Source: Protostelium mycophagum
Lineage: Eukaryota; Evosea; Variosea; Protosteliida; Protosteliaceae
Assembly (NCBI GenBank): GCA_002081555.1
Contig: MZNV01002721.1
Coordinates: forward strand, 1 to 64,000
Length of the DNA stretch: 64,000 nt
Direction: 5' to 3'
This document shows, piece after piece, positions 1-11,833 of this stretch (the first letter of the stretch is position 1; every line of letters begins with the position of its first letter). The notes under the pieces are model-generated. The model saw only the letters and a program-made list of their open reading frames with translations, did no database searches and was not told where the DNA came from. Made by a program: the position numbers and the translations under genes.

Positions 1-311
1 AAAGTGCTTAAATAAATCCGCACTTGAAGCGGCTTCAAACCCCAACAGCTGTCTTTGAGTTTCTTCTTCTTTCTTGGGTTCTTTTTCTGTCTTTGGATTT
101 CCCCTAGGACCTTGCATCTCCAGTAGCATGAGTCACTCCTAACAATATCTTGGTTGCCGCTCACTGCATTCTGGTGGTCTATAGAAAATAGTTCAGTCTC
201 TCTGACAACAGTGAAATGTATTGTCTTGTCATCTGTAAGTGCTTTATTATTTTTTTAAAATAATTTGAACAGTTTTACATCCATCAATGAACTGCACAAC
301 GCGCAAAGAAA

Positions 312-512
312 ATGACCAGAAACAGCCTTATCTCCCAGTGGCTTGATGCAGCACCTATTATGCAGGGAAAAGAGAGAATCAATCTAATTGCTTTTTGGAT
401 TGGTCAGGCAAAGAGACACAGTCAATTCCACTTTCTTGCGCAAATGGCTCTAGATGTTCTTTCATGCCCAGGTAGCCAGTTCATTATTATTAAATTAAGT
501 ATTAATAATTAA
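312..512 (+). mobile_element. hAT-type transposase C-terminal fragment
   Basis: The 66-residue reading frame resembles the hAT dimerisation region: a WL pair near the start, then a tract ending in LAQMALDVLSCPGS. In hAT transposases the equivalent is a helix followed by a Pro-Ser stretch just before the SERxFS signature. The frame stops before SERxFS would appear. No complete transposase, terminal inverted repeats or target-site duplication can be seen, so this is a decayed remnant of a plain DNA transposon. Identification rests on pattern only. Confidence 0.45.
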
Positions 513-707
513 ACATAGCAACCTCAATAAGTGTACCAGAAGTGGTTGCCCTTTGTCAAAAAAAATAAAAGGGAGGGCTCGTCAATTGTTTTGAAAATGT
601 TTGGAACAAATCAAAACACATATTTCTTGTTCATGTTTTGTTTCACTTGTTCTGTTTTGTTCATAAATAATTTATGTCTGTTTTGTTTTTGTTTTGTTAA
701 TTGTTCC

Positions 708-728
708 GAACATGTTCCGAACATGTTC
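708..728. repeat. Tandem 10-bp palindrome GAACATGTTC
   Basis: GAACATGTTC reads the same on both strands and occurs twice, 11 bp apart, at the end of the T/G-rich tract. It may be a subterminal repeat of the decayed transposon or a paired protein-binding site. Nothing else supports either reading. Confidence 0.5.
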
Positions 729-1025
729 TCGTTTCTTGTTGTTTTGTCACTCTTTAGTTTTGTTTTTGTCTATATATACAACGTAAATTTCTGTGGTCTT
801 AAGAGAAACAAATACAACTTATAGATAAAATCATGAATGCATATATAGAGAATCACATCCAGTCTATTGTCTGTGTGAATCAACAGCTCTGCATTGACAG
901 TGCAACCTGGTTTTAATCTCTGTAACCTGCAGTATTCTTTTTTTATTTTCTGAGCCATAATAGCTAAGTATGATGCAAGTATTGTTCAAGAATAACAACC
1001 AAATAAAGTGCCCCTTCCTGTTGGG

Positions 1026-1053
1026 CCAAGGCAACTGAACTATATTGCCTTGG
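1026..1053. repeat. Short perfect hairpin
   Basis: CCAAGGCAA at 1026-1034 is the exact reverse complement of TTGCCTTGG at 1045-1053, separated by a 10-base loop. It lies in the transposon-debris region. It is too short to assign to a family. Confidence 0.5.
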
Positions 1054-1254
1054 TGATGGGGTGTGACATTTAAGTCACGACAATAGAGCATGATAACACT
1101 GTTGAGATAATCAGTCTCTTTTCTTTATCTTTTTTGGAGCTTGAGCTGATGTCTCCAGCACTTCTCTCACCACCAACATCAACCCCAACGAACCTGCGAA
1201 TTCAATGAATTAGAACTTCGGGAAATCTCCCGACACGGAAAAACGTCAAATCTG

Positions 1255-2443
1255 TCAGATTGACATTCGTATTTCTTGATGTCTATCAACGAAATCTCCG
1301 ATTGAATGAAGTCGCGAAATCTCACCCGCAAGCGAGATGAAAGGTGACAAGAAGATCCACAGAATGGAATGAATTCGCAGGTCTCTCAGTCCTGCGAATG
1401 CGATGAAAATTCCACAAAAAATCGTGTCGGCCGTGATGGCGGTCTGAGCGGTGTGGATCGTCGACATTTTTAACATGAAAGACAGTTGTTCGCCGACATC
1501 TTCCAGATGCTTCACCTTCACACGTGTCAACTGTGAGATTTCACGGAGATCTACCTTCTCTAGGTAAGCGAAGGCGTTGTACGTGTGCCAGAAATGTACC
1601 GACATTAAAAATGCAACAACCATTAAGAATCTACAATCATGAGTCAGGACAACCAGATGATTTCCACACCTGTTACTGAACCGTCTTCCTCTCTCCCGCG
1701 AGCTGGGGTTATTTTTTTCTGAACGTCTGACTGTCGATGTAGACAATAGGTGGAGGATCACGTAATATGCCGCCAACAAAAATTTTGCATTTTCACCAAA
1801 CTAAAAGAATTAATTTTATTCGAATTAGATAAAAGGAAAGATCTTTGCTGTTTTCTGTGAAAAAATAAAATTTTAATTTAATAAATAATTATATTTTTTG
1901 AAGTGTACATACCTGCCTCAAGATCAGAACGAAAAGCTGTGCTATTGTAAACAGACACATCTGTGTTGTAGTGGGAGAGGCTGTCCCTCCCCCCTTCGCA
2001 TTGTACCAGCTCAGAAATAAAAATAGCCCGAAGGCTGGCCCAAATCCAAAAGTGATGGAGATGGGTATGAATAGTTGATTGAATAAATTATGAGCTGTGC
2101 TGGTTTCTTCAAGAGGTATTCGAGACATCTGATTCTCTCATCACATCATACATTTTTTCATCTCAATCCTCACCTCCAGTTTAATAAAAAGAGTTATTAA
2201 GGGCGCAAGATGGAATTTTTGAGAAGCCCAAAACCAGTTCACTGGGAGTGAAATGCATTTCATCAACGATGACGTCAAAAGTGAATCCAAGTATTGATAT
2301 GAGATGGACGATGTTCCATCTTTGCTGTTGATCGTGTGCCAACGAATTTGATCGAAACTGTTTTTGCATGAATAAGCCACGCCAAGTGCTACAAGAGCTA
2401 AAATGACTGTTCTCATTGATTCTATTTCCTGTTGATCATTCAT
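1255..2443 (-). CDS. Multi-pass membrane protein, family not recognised
   Basis: A spliced minus-strand gene of about four exons. Exon 1 starts MNDQQEIESMRTVILALVAL and contains a first hydrophobic helix. A roughly 45-bp intron precedes exon 2 (MSRIPLEETS), which carries two hydrophobic stretches. A longer intron leads to exon 3 at about 1797 (FGENAKFLLAAYYVILHLL), and a 44-bp intron near 1630-1672 precedes the last exon with two or three more hydrophobic segments. The total is about 6-7 potential membrane helices, so a 7TM-like topology is possible. I do not recognise the family. The ATG lies only 13 bp from the earliest ATG of the divergent Rap-GAP gene, so one of the two starts may be further inside. 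Confidence 0.6.
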
Positions 2444-2456
2444 CTTATCACCCCCA

Positions 2457-4421
2457 ATGACGATGTCCAAACTCGGACAAACCTTTCGAGTCTTCGGGTG
2501 TTCTGCATGGGACTGCGAGAAGGAGCGACCAGTGTTTCTATGCGAGACCGTTGGAAAATCGCGACTGTCAACTTTCTGTCTACAAACACCTGAGATCTCC
2601 TACTCACAACACCTTTCAGCAGGAAACATTCAGAAGAATGCCTTGCTGGGGAGAGACAATGCAACGATCACCTACCTCTGCGAGAAATGGTATGGCTGTC
2701 ATCAGCTTGCAAGATTGATGTTAACAGTGCCAAATGATGTTCCATCTATACCCAACTTACCTCTTCATCCCTCCCAATTTGTCTCCGATAAGTTTGTGAT
2801 TGACCCTGCTCGACCTCCAGCAATCATACCTACCCCAGGATTTAGAGTTGAACTTGGTTCAGATCTCAGAAAGAGCCAGATACCTGTTGAGCTCGAAAGA
2901 CCAGATGAAAATGGCCCAACTTACGCTACTAATTATTTTAATGAAGGTAGAGTCGTTGATGAACCCAATCCATATTCATCTCTTTCAGAACACATGAACT
3001 TTCTCTCACATCACAGCCCTGCGGAACCAGTCATCATTTCAATCCTCACTGGAAGAAAGGGAAGAAACAATGAGGTAAATTTCCAATTGACATTGTCTTT
3101 CCTCAATTTAACACAGGTGCAAGCAATGGTCCGCACCCGCAAGAGAGACTTTCACCTCTCTATACCTCACAGTAAATCACGCACCACCATGATTAACAGT
3201 ATTAAAGCTCTGGTTCCCGATATCAATAACATAAGCATTAAAGAGGTAGGATGTTGAGGACATTATGGTTCATATTGACACGTGGAAGTGTAAAGAGGCA
3301 AGCTTAAAGCAAGATCTGGCCCATCTAGAGAATCGGTTGATCCATCACCATTATAAATTTGGCATAATCTACTGCAAAGAGGGACAAACCGCCGACGATG
3401 AGATGTTCTCCAACAGTACGTCCTCTTAATCAGCCGTCACATTTTCCATTGTGGTAGTGTTCGTCTGATCACTTCCAGGCAATGGCTCGGCTGATTTTGA
3501 ACGATTCCTCAATCTGATAGGCGATCGTGTTGTCCTTAAAGGATACAACGGTTATGATGGTGAATTAGATGTGAAAAGTGAGATATATCCTTAGACATCC
3601 GTTCATACGTTTCTGATAACAGCAGCTGATACTACCGGATCTCATTCTGTGGCGACACAGATCGCCTCTTATGAAGTGATGTATCATGTGTCCACGCTAT
3701 TGCCTTTCTCCACAGTAAACATGCAACAAATAGAGAGGAAGAGACACATTGGGTAATCTTCATTCTGATGTTACAAAATGTGTGACGATCGAAACTCATA
3801 GGCCACAGGAATGATGTGGTGGTCATCATTTTCCAAGATGGAGATCGCACTCCATTTGTGCCAAGTTCCATCGCATCAAAGTTTAATCATGTCTATATCG
3901 TAGTGCAGGTACAATTTTATTTAAATTGTCATATTTAGCAGATTTTCTGACCAACACAGGTCGTGAAGCATGACCTCACCGCCCCCTCCGAAAGCCCTTT
4001 TGCCAGCGTGACACTTGCCAGCTCCATCGACAGGTACATCACCTGTCACTTTGACATTGACATTCGTAGTGGTGACACCAAAACGTCAAACAAGGGGGAG
4101 GACAGAGTGGTGAGATATAGAATTGCCACTGTCAGCAAATCTGGCGTCTCGCCTTTTGGCCCGCTCATTCCTCATAATCCCATCTTTTATCACGGACAGC
4201 AATTCCGCGAATTCCTCTTGGCAAAGGTGAAATTTCATCGAAATTTCGGATCTTTTCCTCGGAAATTCGTACATACCTTCCAGTAATTTCTTGGAAATTT
4301 CGGCAGAAGTTGAACATTTCAGGTGGTGAATGCAGAGAGAGCGTCTTATGCTGCGCCTTCTTTTGCATTATTCAGGACGAGAAGAGACTGGCTGAAAGAC
4401 ATCATCAGCAAATACGTGTGA
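2457..4421 (+). CDS. Rap-GAP domain protein
   Basis: Rap-GAPs speed GTP hydrolysis on Rap-type small GTPases, using an asparagine 'thumb' in place of an arginine finger. The diagnostic stretch is split over short introns. [19 protein letters not shown] and a [19 protein letters not shown] tract are followed by TGSHSVATQ, then [20 protein letters not shown] and [11 protein letters not shown]. This matches the Rap1GAP/SIPA1 order, and the catalytic Asn after HIG is present, with an intron at that point. The region before about 3060 is not recognised and may be a non-catalytic N-terminus. The earliest ATG is used as start; a later one near 2717 ([10 protein letters not shown]) is possible because the divergent neighbour begins 13 bp away. 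The last exon ends in KYV and TGA. Confidence 0.85.
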
Positions 4422-4927
4422 TAACAGTTTTGCTATGAACGTTTTATTTATGGACGCGGCTGTACAAAATCTTATTGTTCAGCCGCCAATGCAAAAAGGT
4501 GAAATTTTATTTCGTTTTGTTTGTGGATTGCTGACCGGACCTCAGCTGCCGAAGTTTTTCCTCCTGACGGCCCACAGAAAAATAAACAATTTTAAAACAA
4601 TTTTTGATTTTTGAAAACTGTACCCATAATTGTATTTTTTCTTCACGGCAAATATAATGTGAATTCGGGAAATTGGGAAGCATTAGTAAAACTAGCACTG
4701 CCAGCTTATGGTCAGATTATACGTTTTTGTAGCGTAGGTCTAACCGCTGGGCAGAAGAAAAGCGATCCCGTGCATATGTGGTGTCTTGATAGATAATCAT
4801 TTTTTAAAGAGATCCAAAATTTGTTGTAAAATGTAAAGGAGAATTTGTGGTTACGTTTCCGTAGCCTCCATTGGAAGGTGGGTTTCCTCGATAATTTTTG
4901 AGCTTGTTTTTGCATAAAATTGCAAAG
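4422..4927. other. Intergenic, no gene seen
   Basis: About 500 bp of AT-rich DNA between the Rap-GAP stop and the Cys-rich protein start, both on the plus strand. It presumably holds the 3' end of the first and the promoter of the second. Short frames on both strands look like noise. No repeat or RNA gene was recognised. Confidence 0.5.
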
Positions 4928-5449
4928 ATGATGCACAACACTCTTCGACTCATTCTACTTTTGTCAATACTTGCCATCAGCCATTCCATCTTCTGCGCAC
5001 AGCTCCCTCCAAGGTGCCCGATCTGCCCGGGTGAATGCAGAGTCTACGGGGATACCGAGACGTCATGTGCTCGCGCCGTTTGTGTGGAGCCAATGGTCTG
5101 TCCCATGACCATGCCGACTTGTCCAGAATGTCTGGAAGGCCAAGAATGCAAAATCTCTCCCAGAACTATGTACAACTGCTCACGCGCTCATTGCGTCGAC
5201 AAAGTGAAGAGGGACGGGGTCGCCTGCACAAAACAAATGCCGACGTGCCCAGAATGTCCGAGTGGCACCGCGTGCACCGTGAAGCCACAGACCGCAACAA
5301 CATGCTCCACCGCGGTTTGTACTATTGTCGAGATAGACTGCGTGATGTGCGCTCAAGTCATGCCGGAATGCCCTGCATGCCCAAAGGGAAAGAGGTGTTC
5401 CATCATCCGTGGATCATGCAAAGAATGCGCCAAAGCCACCTGTGTATAA
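4928..5449 (+). CDS. Secreted cysteine-rich repeat protein
   Basis: A single-exon gene of 173 codons. It begins MMHNTLRLILLLSILAIS followed by HSIFCAQ, a typical signal peptide, so the protein is probably secreted. The mature part is three to four imperfect repeats of about 40 residues built around the core MPxCPxCxxGxxC and closing with a (C/S)-A-x-C motif. Visible copies are CPICPGECRV, MPTCPECLEGQEC, MPTCPECPSGTAC and MPECPACPKGKRC. The regular Cys spacing suggests small disulphide-bonded modules. I do not recognise a named family. ATG 4928 is chosen because the longer frame upstream starts at a non-ATG codon; 4931 is an equally good second ATG. Confidence 0.7.
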   Translation: MMHNTLRLILLLSILAISHSIFCAQLPPRCPICPGECRVYGDTETSCARAVCVEPMVCPMTMPTCPECLEGQECKISPRTMYNCSRAHCVDKVKRDGVACTKQMPTCPECPSGTACTVKPQTATTCSTAVCTIVEIDCVMCAQVMPECPACPKGKRCSIIRGSCKECAKATCV

Positions 5450-5744
5450 TAAAAAGTATAACAAATCTGGAGAACAATAGAATTGAATTACAAGAATATT
5501 TATATCGATGCAGCAGTTGGCTTTACACGAAGTATGCGTCTGTATCAAACCCCAGCATCCTTTCCAATTCTTTGGCTGCCCTGATCCTCATCACTGGAGG
5601 GAGCATTCTAAGTCTCTCATAATAAAGTTCCATTGGATTAGCTGCACATGGAACACACGAAAGTACTTTTTCAACTTCTTCGAGTTTCTTCCTCTTGTTT
5701 GTACTCTATTATTTGTCAATTAATATTATTTAGAAAATTTTAAA

Positions 5745-6245
5745 TTAAATGTCACAAACCTTCTTTTTGGTCCTGTCGTGTCTGGCCTTTCGTTCGTCTC
5801 TGGCTGCCTTGTCTGGAATGTCTCTTACTTTGCACCAAATCATGCAAGAATTGCTGACGCCGAATTGTGTGATTCGCTCCTCTTCTTTCACCACCACCAA
5901 CATGACATAAGGGGTATGTCTCTTCAGTTTTCTTGGCCATTTCACTCGGGCCTTCTGACTGATGCAATTCTGCGCCATCGTTTTGATGAAGTGCGCTGTA
6001 GATGGAAGTGGTGAGTCCTCCTGCCATCTCCTCTGATCCTCTTCGGGCACTGCATAAAGCTGGTAGGCGGTATTCGGGGACACCCCTTCGATAGCGTGGA
6101 TATCCGGTTCATTATTTTTCCATACTTTCCCTCTTGCACAAGCTTGCACAATTTTGCCCTCCAACTGTTCATGTCAAACCATGGTCTTGCCATTAATATC
6201 CACCTGATGGTAGGAGATGGGATCGATTGTTAGTGTGTTTCTCAT
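5745..6245 (-). CDS. Unrecognised 153-residue basic protein
   Basis: Two exons joined by a 39-bp intron (6203-6165): exon 1 MRNTLTIDPISYHQ, exon 2 LEGKIVQACARGKVW. The body contains an acidic-aromatic stretch (VPEEDQRRWQEDSPLPS), a VMLVVVKEEE strand-like segment and a highly charged tail DERKARHDRTKKK. No signal peptide or membrane helix is seen and the family is not recognised. An in-frame stop lies a short way upstream of the chosen ATG, so an additional 5' exon is possible. The basic tail would fit nucleic-acid binding, but that is a guess. Confidence 0.5.
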
Positions 6246-6703
6246 GCTGGCGGGGAGGTGCTCTTTCAAAAAAGTGATGGGTTCCTCTCGCAAAAAATTT
6301 CCTCACGTTTGAGTGGTGGCAGTTTTTTTCGTTCCTCGCGGTTCTCACGTGAGCACAAATATTTATGCTCACGGCAACAAATTCAGCTCGAAACACCAAC
6401 GTTTTGGTCTTGCAACTGGCTGAGGAAGTGTAAGGGATACTTCTCCCTACCTGTGTTCAAGTCGTGACCATATCAAACCGAACAGCTGGTCAATTACGAG
6501 TAAATGCAACGTATCTTGGAGTCAAACAGAGAAAGTGAGACTAAGCACAGTTTTATCTGTTATTCACATGCTTTCCACTATGAATTGCTGCAAGGGCTCA
6601 CTTCATTTCACATGGTAAGATACCGCAGATCTCATGGCAAAAACATTATTCTTGGTTGTTGACAAGTGACGATTGTACATCAAAACAATAATGATAAGTT
6701 CTA
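6246..6703. other. Intergenic between two minus-strand genes
   Basis: About 450 bp. Some open frames continue from the downstream gene (6246-6400) and could hold an upstream exon, but no supported start was found. The rest is AT-rich and featureless by eye. Confidence 0.4.
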
Positions 6704-7236
6704 TTATTCCTCAAAAGCAACAAATGGTTGGACTGAGGGAGGGACTTCTCTGCTCTTTGCGCTCGGAGTCTGAGATAATGCTGAAATGAGTGCCTGAAGG
6801 CTGTTGGGAAGGTCGTCGTATCCTTCTGTTGTAGAGCTTAATTTTGTTGCTTTAGGATTGAAGCCATATACCTTGAAGACGTCAATCAATGATTGTGTCG
6901 AGATCATACCGAAATCGTCTGTTTGGCTCCTGCTTCGCAAAGTGTCAGCACTGAAATAGGTCGACAAGTTACAAGATTCGCCACATGCCATTGAAATGTC
7001 TTTGGAAGGGCCTTCGCTTCACGAACGAGTGTTTCAATCTCTTCGAAATCTTGCTTTTCTAGTTGCAATTTCCTCCCTGATGCATCGAGTGCATAGCCAT
7101 CTTTGAATATAGCCACAAAGAAGAAAGATCCAGCACGTGTAAATTGGGACAGAGTCAAGATGACGTCATTTGTGTTCGGCTGAAATGACTCTGCTGAAGA
7201 TGCGCGAGAGATCCATGAGTTGAGTGATTGCACCAT
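6704..7236 (-). CDS. Unrecognised small protein, divergent partner of XPF
   Basis: The first exon starts MVQSLNSWISRASSAESF at 7236, with an in-frame TAA directly upstream that supports this ATG. It continues VILTLSQFTRAGSFFFVAIF and DGYALDASGRKLQLEKQDF. The last exon carries the charged and Ser-rich C-terminus ending QPFVAFEE. The two frames are joined by an intron between about 7010 and 6910 whose exact ends I could not fix. The fold looks like a small alpha/beta protein. The gene is head-to-head with XPF, with 132 bp between the two ATGs, so both share a promoter region. Family not recognised. Confidence 0.5.
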
Positions 7237-7368
7237 TTATGTCTCTGGGTATTGTTTTGTCTGTGGATGCACGTTGGTTGAATGATGATTTTCGCGGCTT
7301 GATGTCTTTGAATGGTTGACGTTGTAGTGTGCCATTTCTTCGAAACACGCGATGATTTTCACCACGTG

Positions 7369-10300
7369 ATGTCTCTCGCGTTCCACCGCGAGATAGTCGG
7401 TGAACTTTTAGACGAGGATGGGCTAACGATCGTCTCTCGTGGGCTTGGGCTTCATAAGATCCTTCTGAGTTTGATACGGCTGTATTCTGATTCAAAAGAG
7501 GTATTTCATCTGATTAATGAATGTATTCATGACTCTCAGGTTGTGTTTGTTCTTGGCACACCAGATGATGAACAGGATCTCTTTGTCGATGAATTACTGG
7601 AAGAGGGTACACCAGTCAATCAACTTCCAAAGACTTCCATGACAGGAGAGAACGTCCAAGACAGGTAATCACACAGTGATGATGACAATCTCAATCGAAC
7701 AGGTATAAATTGTATGTTTCTGGAGGAGTGATGTTTGCAACACCAACCTCCTTGGTCATGGACCTTCTTTATAAAAGAATCCATCCTCACCAAATACGAG
7801 GTTTCATAATCACCAACGCCCATCGGTAGGTTTGTACAAACGATGAGATCATTCTAAACCGCGCAGAATGACAGACACGAGCACAGAATCTTTCATTTTG
7901 AGAATGTATAGAGATGGAAACAAGGTGTGATGATCAATAACTCAATAATTCTGAATTAAACAGAAAGGGTTTATCAAAGGCTTCAGCGAGAATCCAGAAG
8001 GCTTCACCTCTACATTCAACCATGTACGAAATGACAAAAAGAATGAGCTGATCAAAACAGGTTGAAAAAGTGATGAGATATTTATTCGTCAGAAAGCTGT
8101 GGTTGTGGCCGAGGTATCTTCAATAGTGGTACAACATTTCAGAGTTTCTCATGGTCAAGTTCAGGTTTAGGGACAGAGTCGATAATGAATTGAAGAATCA
8201 TACACCAGATGTGATCGAGTTACATCAACCATTGACACCTCTCATGTCCAAAATACAAGACGCCATATTGGAGATACTCAACGCTTGTCTGAAGCAACTC
8301 AAGGCCTCGCCACATGTAATTACGAAAGAATATCTTCCATCTATTTTTAGAACAGAGAAGACAAATGATCTCTGTAATATGTTTTTCCTTCTGTTGTAAA
8401 AAAATCTATTGAATTTGTCTTTACTATTTGAACTGATCGATGTCCAGTTGGACATCGCGACGATGACATTAGAGGAATGTCTATTCAAAGAATTTGATAT
8501 TATTCTTAGATCACAGCTTGATCCTGTCTGGAATAAGGTAGTTTAGTCGATTTGAATTTGATCAAATTCAGGTAACACGCGGTAATAACCGTGTACCACT
8601 CGGTTAGTGGTGGGCTTTACTGTGACGTGTTCTTGCACCAAAGATAAATGTTAATATTGAACCACACGTGAGGTCAAATAATCAATTTTTTCACAGGTAC
8701 ATGGAAGTACCAAATCACTCATCCAAGACATGAAAAACCTCAGAAAACTCCTCGAGTGAGCCCGAAACAATTTTTCAATAGGCTAACAGCCACAGCCAAC
8801 TGTTGTATTACGACTGTGTCTCCTTCTATCGTTACTTGGAACTGTTAAGAATAAGAGAGACCGGGGAAAATACACCGTGGTTATATATGGAAGCCACGGA
8901 GACGTTGTTCAGGCTCACAAAACAGAGAGTTTTCACTGCAAAGAGGACGGCAGAGGGGAATCAGGGTAAAAGCAAGAAGGCAAAGACCCCGACAAAAGGT
9001 GGTGTTTTCTCGGCTGTGACGATTTTCTGACTCGTTGTAGATAGCAAATCTATTTCGGATCTGATTGACCCCAGTCTGGTGGAGACCATAGATGACAGTT
9101 CTGAGAAAAGTCAAGAAAAATCCCTAGAAAATTCAAACGAAGAGACACCACAGTCACCACAGAAACAGACTGCTGGAGAAGATTCCTCAGAAAATTCCAT
9201 GACATCTGAGCCGTCACAAGCCGCAGCCGACACCCCAAAATCGACAGATGACACGCCAGAAATGACAGGGAACACGTCAGAAGTGACAGATGAAAAGTCT
9301 AAAAAGGAGCAAAGAAAGAAGAGCGACGATTCCGATTTTCAAGCGGTATTGGAAGAGAATCCGAAGTGGACGCTGTTGGCGGAAGCTCTGGGCGAAATAA
9401 GACAAGAACAAGAGATGACCGGGATCCGTGAGTTTTATTTTAAAATTATAATTATTGAAAGATAAGCCGCCGAAATTTGTGTTGGTGGCTGTATTTGATA
9501 TTGTTGTAACAACAGAATAAATCGCCTGGAATTTTTAAAGCGAAACAGTCGACTCATTCACAATCCACAAGATCTTCCCCATCAAAAATAAAACTAAAAA
9601 CAAACAGGCACACAAGTCATCATCAAAGTACGAGACAACCACACCGTCACCCAACTTCAAGAGTTCCTCAATACCGGCTCCAAATCGATGCTGGAAGGGC
9701 TCTTACACAGTTACCTCCTCAACAGGGAGAGCAGAGAAGAAGAGAAGAGGCTGATGGAGGCGCGTAAAGAGATGGTGTCCTCCTACCCCGCAAACGAATC
9801 GATCTACATGCAGCGGGTGATTTTTGTTTATTTTTAAATGTGAGATTGACTGGTTGTAGACGATCAACGCGCAGGCGAATGCCATCACAAACAAAGGAAA
9901 GAATTCAACAAAAGGAAAAAAAATGTCGGCAAATACGCCAAAGCAGAAGAAGTTCAGGAGAGCCTCCACCTCACCGAACTATGGAAATCTCCTCAAGATG
10001 TTTGACAGCAGTCAACACGTCACAGTGTGAGTTCAATCCGGCATTTTCCCGCCAAAATAAATGACGCGTTGTAGAGTGCAGAAGCGCACCAAACCAGAAT
10101 CGAATATTAAGACGGTCATTGAAATCCCTGATGACGATGATGAAGACGTAAAAGTGACACACAAGGTCAACCCACCACAAGATTTTGAAAAGGTGATTTT
10201 CCCGCCTTTTCCCCCATCTACAACGCTCAATTCATATCAGGTGAAAGAGGAGAGGCAAGGGGCGGATAAAAACAATGAGAAGGAGTATATATTTTATGTT

Positions 10301-11833
10301 GCGGGGAATAAGAAACTTTTAGAAGAAGTGAGGCCGAGATACGTCATCATGTACGATGCTGACATCGGTTTTTTCCGAAAGTTAGAGGTAATTTCCTTCA
10401 ACTTTTGTGGCATTTTATACGACGGACTTTGAGAAGTCCCAAATATCTGCTTTGAAATGACTGATCTACAATCAGGTGTTTAAAGCGGAGAACCCAGGTA
10501 CACCTCTAAGGGTGTATTGGCTTTGGTACGATGAGTCCATTGAGGAGAGAAAATACATGACCTCCATCGAAAAAGAACAGAAATCATTCGAAAAGCTCAT
10601 ATCTGAGAAAGCAGTGAGTTTATTATCTCCTCGTTGTAGACGTTAAAAATTTGTCTGGTTGTAGATGTGAAAATTCTCAGAATATGATCGTGCCGGTAGA
10701 ACAGGACGGAAAAATGGAGATAAATCTTCCGATGGATTCACTCCCGCAATCCAATAGAAAAGGCGGGAAATCCTCCGAGCCCCCTGCCCTCAAGAACAAA
10801 AAGGTCAGAAACCTCGTTGTAGATCTTGTCCTGATCTATTTTTAGATCTTGGTAGATTCCCGGGAATTCAGGAGTGCACTTCCAAGCATCTTATTCTCTA
10901 AAGGCTTTGAGATCACTCCCCACGCGTTGGATGTCGGTGATTACATTTTGACATCTGACATATGCATTGAGAGGAAGAGTGTCCCAGATCTGTACCAGTC
11001 TTTTGCCTCTGGAAGATTGTATGTCATTTATTTTTCTGGTTTCACTTTTTATGGCTGATTTTTTCTGTAATTTTAATAGTTTTTCACACCAAAATAATCT
11101 TATAAAATATTGATGACAAGCAGATTCAATCAAGCCACACAGATGTGTAGACATTTCAACAGGCCCATGCTTCTCATCGAATTCCACCAGGACAAACCTT
11201 TCCATTTCCAAGAAGACCTCGGGGACAAGATCACATCGTCCTCCATACACTCTAAACTTACCCTCCTGACGGTGCACTTCCCCAAGCTGAGGATCTTGTG
11301 GTCGAGAAGTCCTTACGCGACGGCGGAAATTTTTGAAGAGCTGAAGGTGATTGGTTCGTTGTAGATTGGAAATTGTCTGGTTGTAGATGGAGGCAGCGGC
11401 CTATTGTACAACGCAGTAGATGAATGTCTTTATCTCTTCTGCAGTAGAGCTGCAGGCACTGTTCGCTTTGCATCTCTTTAAGCATAGCATGCACTAAAGA
11501 TGCATGATGTTGATGAACTTTCAGGCAGGGAGAGATGATCCAGACTCTTCACACATCAATGTTATACATGGTGCAGAGCAGCTCGTAGATTCTCCAGAGG
11601 TCTGTTACATTCCTCACATCTCATCCTGACCTCTTCAGGACATACTGCGAACACTGCCAGGGATCAACTCTGCCAATGTGGCCGAAGTGATGACCAAAGT
11701 GGAGAGCTTGGCTGCTCTCAGTAAGCTCACCCAAGAGCAGATGACAAAGCTTCTGGGGAAAAAGAATGGAGAGACCTTGTATTACTTTATGAATCACAAG
11801 GGCAGAGTGGAACTCGATGAAGATAAAGATTGA
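7369..11833 (+). CDS. ERCC4: XPF/ERCC4/Rad1 structure-specific endonuclease
   Basis: XPF with its partner ERCC1 cuts DNA 5' of lesions in nucleotide-excision and crosslink repair. The protein starts MSLAFHREIVGELLDEDGL and then ARGLGL-like SRGLGLHKILLSLIRLY, the conserved start of the inactivated SF2 helicase half. The nuclease domain near 10849-11015 reads LVDSREFRSALPSILFSKG, DVGDYILTSDICIERKSVPD and LYQSFASGRLY, so the catalytic GDxnERKxxxD motif is intact. Next come MCRHFNRPMLLIEF and the C-terminal double helix-hairpin-helix (LRTLPGINSANVAEVMTKV, then LSKLTQEQMTKLLG) used for ERCC1 pairing. The middle (about 9080-9300) is a long Thr/Ser/Glu-rich linker. There are well over ten short introns; at 10630-10670 and 11355-11390 introns carry two TTGTAG words in tandem. 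The stop follows DEDKD. Confidence 0.95.

Larger units (their letters stand above)
1..1254. other. Gene-poor left edge with transposon debris
   Basis: Apart from the hAT-like fragment at 312-512, I see no supported gene here. From about 590 to 780 the DNA is rich in TTGTTTTGTT-type runs, giving a long but low-complexity open frame that is unlikely to be a protein. Two head-to-tail copies of the palindrome GAACATGTTC lie at 708-717 and 719-728. A small hairpin lies at 1026-1053. The AT-rich composition and absence of exon-like frames set this stretch apart from the rest of the window. Confidence 0.5.

Noticed and set aside
531-824. 97-residue open frame on the plus strand
   Set aside because: It is low-complexity Phe/Leu/Cys from TTGTTTTG repeats and starts at a non-ATG codon.
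5035-5622. 195-residue frame overlapping the Cys-rich gene
   Set aside because: It is a shifted frame of the same DNA; the MPxCPxC frame has a signal peptide and regular Cys repeats.
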